This document shows positions 4,428 through 7,502 of a stretch of 7,502 nt of DNA, piece after piece. The stretch covers positions 1-7,502 of the forward strand of contig JAAFHE010000168.1 in assembly GCA_013298265.1 (NCBI GenBank), given 5' to 3'. Below the pieces are notes generated by a model. That model searched no databases. It was not told the origin of the DNA and saw nothing but the letters and a program-made list of their open reading frames with translations. The position numbers and the translations under genes are program-made. The stretch's first letter is position 1. Each line of letters opens with the position of its first letter. This DNA comes from Lysobacterales bacterium (GTDB taxonomy: Bacteria > Pseudomonadota > Gammaproteobacteria > Xanthomonadales > Rhodanobacteraceae).

Positions 4428-7400
4428 ATGATCGTCCTCGACGGGCAAAGCGCCCTGTCTGCCTTCCGTCTCGATCGCCTGAATCGCCAATTGGCCGAAT
4501 CGGCATCCGGCGCACGCGTGTCCTCGGCACGTTTTGTCTATCTGCTCGCTGCGGCGCGGCAGCCGGACGATGCGGCGCGACAGCGTCTTGCGCAGGTGCT
4601 CGAAGCCCGGCCCGACGCGGCGCGTCCGTCCAGCCTCTGGGTGGTGCCGCGGCTCGGCACGATCTCTCCGTGGTCGAGCAAGGCGACCGACATCCTGCAG
4701 GGCTGCGGCTTCGCGATAGACCGAGTCGAGCGCGGCGTTGCCTTCGAGGTCGGCAGCCTGCCGGCGGTCGGAAGTCCGGCCTGGAGTGCGCTCGTCGCGG
4801 TGCTGCATGACCCGATGACCCAATCGGTGGTGACTTCCCTGGCCGACGCCGAGGATCTGTTCCTCGCCGGAGCGCAGGGGGCCCTGGGACGCATTGTGCT
4901 CGGCAACGAGCCGGCGGTTGCGTTGGCCGAAGCCAACCAGCGACTCGGTCTGGCTCTGGCCAGCGACGAGATCGACTATCTGGTCGAGCGCTATGCCGAG
5001 CTCGGCCGTGACCCCAGCGACGCCGAACTCATGATGTTCGCCCAGGCCAATTCCGAGCACTGCCGGCACAAGGTGTTCAACGCGAGCTGGAACGTCGACG
5101 GCGAGGCGCAGCCGCGTTCGCTGTTCGCGATGATCAAGAACACCCACCAGCAGTCGCCGGCGCACACCTTGTCTGCCTATGCCGACAATGCGGCGGTGAT
5201 CACCGGCAGCGAAGGCCGGCGTTTCTTTGCCGACGCCGACGGTGTCTATCGTGCGCATGCGGAGCGCATCGATTACGCGATCAAGGTGGAAACGCACAAT
5301 CACCCGACCGCGATCGCGCCGTTTCCGGGCGCGTCGACCGGCTCGGGTGGCGAGATCCGCGACGAAGGCGCGACCGGCCGCGGCGGCAAGCCCAAGGCTG
5401 GCCTGACCGGCTTTTCCGTGTCGCACCTGCGCATACCCGGGCTGGCGCGGCCGTGGGAAACCGAGCGGCCGCTGCCGCCGCGCATGGCCAGCGCGTTCGA
5501 AATCATGCGCGACGGCCCGATCGGCGCGGCCTCGTTCAATAACGAATTCGGACGGCCCGCGCTCGGCGGCTATTTCCGCAGCTACGAGCAGGAAACCGGC
5601 TTGCCGGGCCTGCGCCGCGGCTATGACAAGCCGATCATGATCGCCGGCGGCCTGGCCAATTTGCGTTCGGGGCATGTGGAAAAGCGCAATCTGCAGGCCG
5701 GCGACGCGGTTGTGGTGCTCGGCGGCCCGGCGATGCTGATCGGCCTGGGCGGCGGCGCCGCCTCGTCAGTCGCATCGGGTACGAGTTCGGCGGAGCTGGA
5801 TTTCGCCTCGGTGCAGCGCGACAACCCCGAGATGGAGCGCCGCTGCCAGGAAGTGATCGATCACTGCTGGCAGCTCGGCGACACCAACCCCATCGTCAGC
5901 GTGCACGATGTCGGCGCCGGCGGACTGTCCAATGCGATCCCCGAACTGCTGCACGACTCGCGCGTCGGCGGACGCATCGATCTGGACAAGGTGCCCTGCG
6001 CCGATCCGTCGCTGTCGCCGATGCAGCTGTGGTGCAACGAATCGCAGGAACGCTATGTGATCGGCGTGCGCCCCGATGACCTGGCCCGCTTCGAGGCGAT
6101 CTGCGTGCGCGAGCGCTGCCCGTATGCGGTCGTCGGTACGGCGACCGCGGAGCAGCACCTGATGGTCGGCTACGGCGTCGACACGGCCACGCCAATTGGT
6201 TCCGGCGTCGCCATCGACCTGCCCATGGACGTGCTGTTCGGCAAAGCGCCGAAGATGCATCGCGACGCGAAGCGCAAGGCGCCGCGCGTGGATCTGGTCT
6301 CCGATTGCCTCGGGATCAATCTCAACGAAGCGATGCAGCGCGTGCTGCAGTTCCCGGCCGTAGGCTCCAAGTCCTTCCTGATAACGATCGGTGACCGCAG
6401 CGTCGGCGGGCTTTGCTCGCGCGACCAGATGGTTGGTCCATGGCAGGTACCGGTAGCGGACTGCGCCGTGACCCTGGCCGATTTTGACGGCTATGCCGGC
6501 GAAGCCATGGCCATGGGCGAGCGCACGCCCCTGGCGGCGCTGTCGAGCGCCGACGCGGCGCGCATGGCGGTGGGTGAGGCGTTGACCAATCTCGCCGCCG
6601 CGCCGGTGGCCGATCTGGGTGAAGTGCGCCTGTCGGCGAACTGGATGGCGGCGGCGAGTTTCCCGCACCAGGATGCCGCGCTGTTCGATGCGGTGCGCGC
6701 GATTGGCATGGAGCTGTGTCCCGCGCTCGGTATCTCGATTCCGGTCGGCAAGGATTCGTTGTCCATGCAGACCGTCTGGCATGACGGCGAGCGCGAGCAG
6801 AAGACCATCGCTCCGGTCTCCTTGATCGTCACCGCTTTCAGCCGCGTGGGCGACGTGCGCAAGGCGCTGACGCCGCAGCTGCGCATGGACAAGGGCGAGA
6901 CCGAGCTCTGGCTACTCGACATCGGCGGCGGCCGCAACCGGCTCGGCGGGTCTGCGCTGATGCAGGTTTTCAACCGTTCCGGCGGCGTACCGCCGGATCT
7001 CGACGATGCGGCGCGCTTCAAGAGCTTTTTCGACTGCATCCAGCGGGCCAATGCCGCCGGCCTGCTGCTGGCCTATCACGATCGCGCCGACGGCGGCGTG
7101 CTGGTCACCTTGCTGGAAATGGCCTTCGCCGGCCATTGCGGCCTGTCCATCGGCCTGGACGGTTGGGCCGAGAACACCTTGCGTGCGCTGTTCTGCGAGG
7201 AACTCGGCGCCGTGGTGCAGGTGCGCCGTGACGATCTGCCGGCGTTCAAGGCGCTGTTGGCGGAATTCGGCCTCAGCGATATCGCGCACATGGTCGGCCG
7301 GCCCAAGGAAAAACTGCAGATCGGCATACGTCTGGGCGACGACACGCTCGGCCGCTGGGACTGGAGCGACCTCATGCGCACCTGGTCGCAGACCAGCCAC

Positions 7401-7502
7401 GCGATGCAGCGGCTGCGCGATAACCCGGTGCTGGCTGATGGCGAGCAGGACTGGCGCTGCGACAGCGACGATCCTGGCATCACGCCCAAGCTAAGCTTTG
7501 AT
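4428..7502 (+). CDS. purL: Phosphoribosylformylglycinamidine synthase PurL, large single-chain form, 3' end cut by window
   Basis: PurL converts formylglycinamide ribonucleotide, ATP and glutamine to formylglycinamidine ribonucleotide, the fourth step of purine synthesis, in the cytoplasm. The frame is open for 1025 codons to the edge; the enzyme is usually about 1300 residues, so roughly the last 270 are missing. Visible order: a PurS-like N-terminal domain (about 1-150), a linker ending in [11 protein letters not shown] (204-214), the first synthase half with [10 protein letters not shown] (286-295) and [15 protein letters not shown] (305-319), [12 protein letters not shown] (492-503), then the second half with RDQMVG (665-670), GKDSLSM (774-780) and HDRADGG (884-890). 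The missing part is the class I glutaminase domain with its Cys-His-Glu triad. HDRADGG has Ala887 where E. coli has Ser. ATG 4428 begins MIVLDG; upstream ATGs are in other frames. I see no frameshift or stop. The gene appears to stand alone with its own promoter. Confidence 0.98.
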   Translation, partial: MIVLDGQSALSAFRLDRLNRQLAESASGARVSSARFVYLLAAARQPDDAARQRLAQVLEARPDAARPSSLWVVPRLGTISPWSSKATDILQGCGFAIDRVERGVAFEVGSLPAVGSPAWSALVAVLHDPMTQSVVTSLADAEDLFLAGAQGALGRIVLGNEPAVALAEANQRLGLALASDEIDYLVERYAELGRDPSDAELMMFAQANSEHCRHKVFNASWNVDGEAQPRSLFAMIKNTHQQSPAHTLSAYADNAAVITGSEGRRFFADADGVYRAHAERIDYAIKVETHNHPTAIAPFPGASTGSGGEIRDEGATGRGGKPKAGLTGFSVSHLRIPGLARPWETERPLPPRMASAFEIMRDGPIGAASFNNEFGRPALGGYFRSYEQETGLPGLRRGYDKPIMIAGGLANLRSGHVEKRNLQAGDAVVVLGGPAMLIGLGGGAASSVASGTSSAELDFASVQRDNPEMERRCQEVIDHCWQLGDTNPIVSVHDVGAGGLSNAIPELLHDSRVGGRIDLDKVPCADPSLSPMQLWCNESQERYVIGVRPDDLARFEAICVRERCPYAVVGTATAEQHLMVGYGVDTATPIGSGVAIDLPMDVLFGKAPKMHRDAKRKAPRVDLVSDCLGINLNEAMQRVLQFPAVGSKSFLITIGDRSVGGLCSRDQMVGPWQVPVADCAVTLADFDGYAGEAMAMGERTPLAALSSADAARMAVGEALTNLAAAPVADLGEVRLSANWMAAASFPHQDAALFDAVRAIGMELCPALGISIPVGKDSLSMQTVWHDGEREQKTIAPVSLIVTAFSRVGDVRKALTPQLRMDKGETELWLLDIGGGRNRLGGSALMQVFNRSGGVPPDLDDAARFKSFFDCIQRANAAGLLLAYHDRADGGVLVTLLEMAFAGHCGLSIGLDGWAENTLRALFCEELGAVVQVRRDDLPAFKALLAEFGLSDIAHMVGRPKEKLQIGIRLGDDTLGRWDWSDLMRTWSQTSHAMQRLRDNPVLADGEQDWRCDSDDPGITPKLSFD

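Noticed and set aside
3073..4530. Minus-strand open frame of 485 codons across the SPOR gene end, dsbC and the purL start
   Set aside because: It runs antisense to two recognised genes and through the dsbC terminator hairpin, with low-complexity Arg-rich sequence; it is a by-product of base composition.
4386..6782. Two long minus-strand open frames opposite purL
   Set aside because: Both are complementary-frame shadows of purL, whose motifs are intact across the whole span; no ribosome binding site or recognisable domain.

Overview
The window is GC-rich chromosomal DNA from what looks like a gammaproteobacterium, most likely of the Lysobacterales (Xanthomonadales). That placement is an inference. 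It rests on base composition, on the CoaX sequence (a short GVRIAYA / GVDRF / VGTAL / ASPxxL-like pattern that I recall from xanthomonad CoaX proteins), on a single-chain PurL of the long proteobacterial type, and on a DsbC with the CGYC active site. I see no mobile element, CRISPR array, rRNA or tRNA, and no sign of recent transfer. This is a housekeeping region, and I did not find an undescribed system in it.

Layout. At the left edge, on the minus strand, lies the first part of phosphoglycerate kinase (pgk), cut by the window. Upstream of it is a well-formed sigma70-type promoter and a strong hairpin predicted at the very 5' end of the mRNA. Transcribed away from pgk is a tightly packed run on the plus strand: plsY (acyl-phosphate:glycerol-3-phosphate acyltransferase), birA (biotin protein ligase/repressor), coaX (type III pantothenate kinase) and a membrane-anchored SPOR-domain protein. 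plsY/birA share one base, birA/coaX share four, and the SPOR gene starts 15 bases after coaX, so the four are probably one operon. A 241-base gap with a possible extracytoplasmic-stress (sigma-E-like) promoter leads to dsbC, a periplasmic disulfide isomerase. dsbC ends with a 12-bp GC-rich hairpin. After a 149-base gap comes purL, formylglycinamidine ribonucleotide synthase, which runs off the right edge with its C-terminal glutaminase domain missing.

How the genes relate. The first three genes of the operon converge on lipid synthesis. BirA biotinylates the AccB subunit of acetyl-CoA carboxylase. CoaX starts CoA synthesis, which supplies acetyl-CoA and the ACP prosthetic group. PlsY uses the resulting acyl chains to make lysophosphatidate. 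The SPOR protein and DsbC both act in the envelope. pgk and purL belong to central carbon and purine metabolism and have no evident link to the cluster. Long open frames on the opposite strand of plsY, dsbC and purL are by-products of high GC content and are not annotated.
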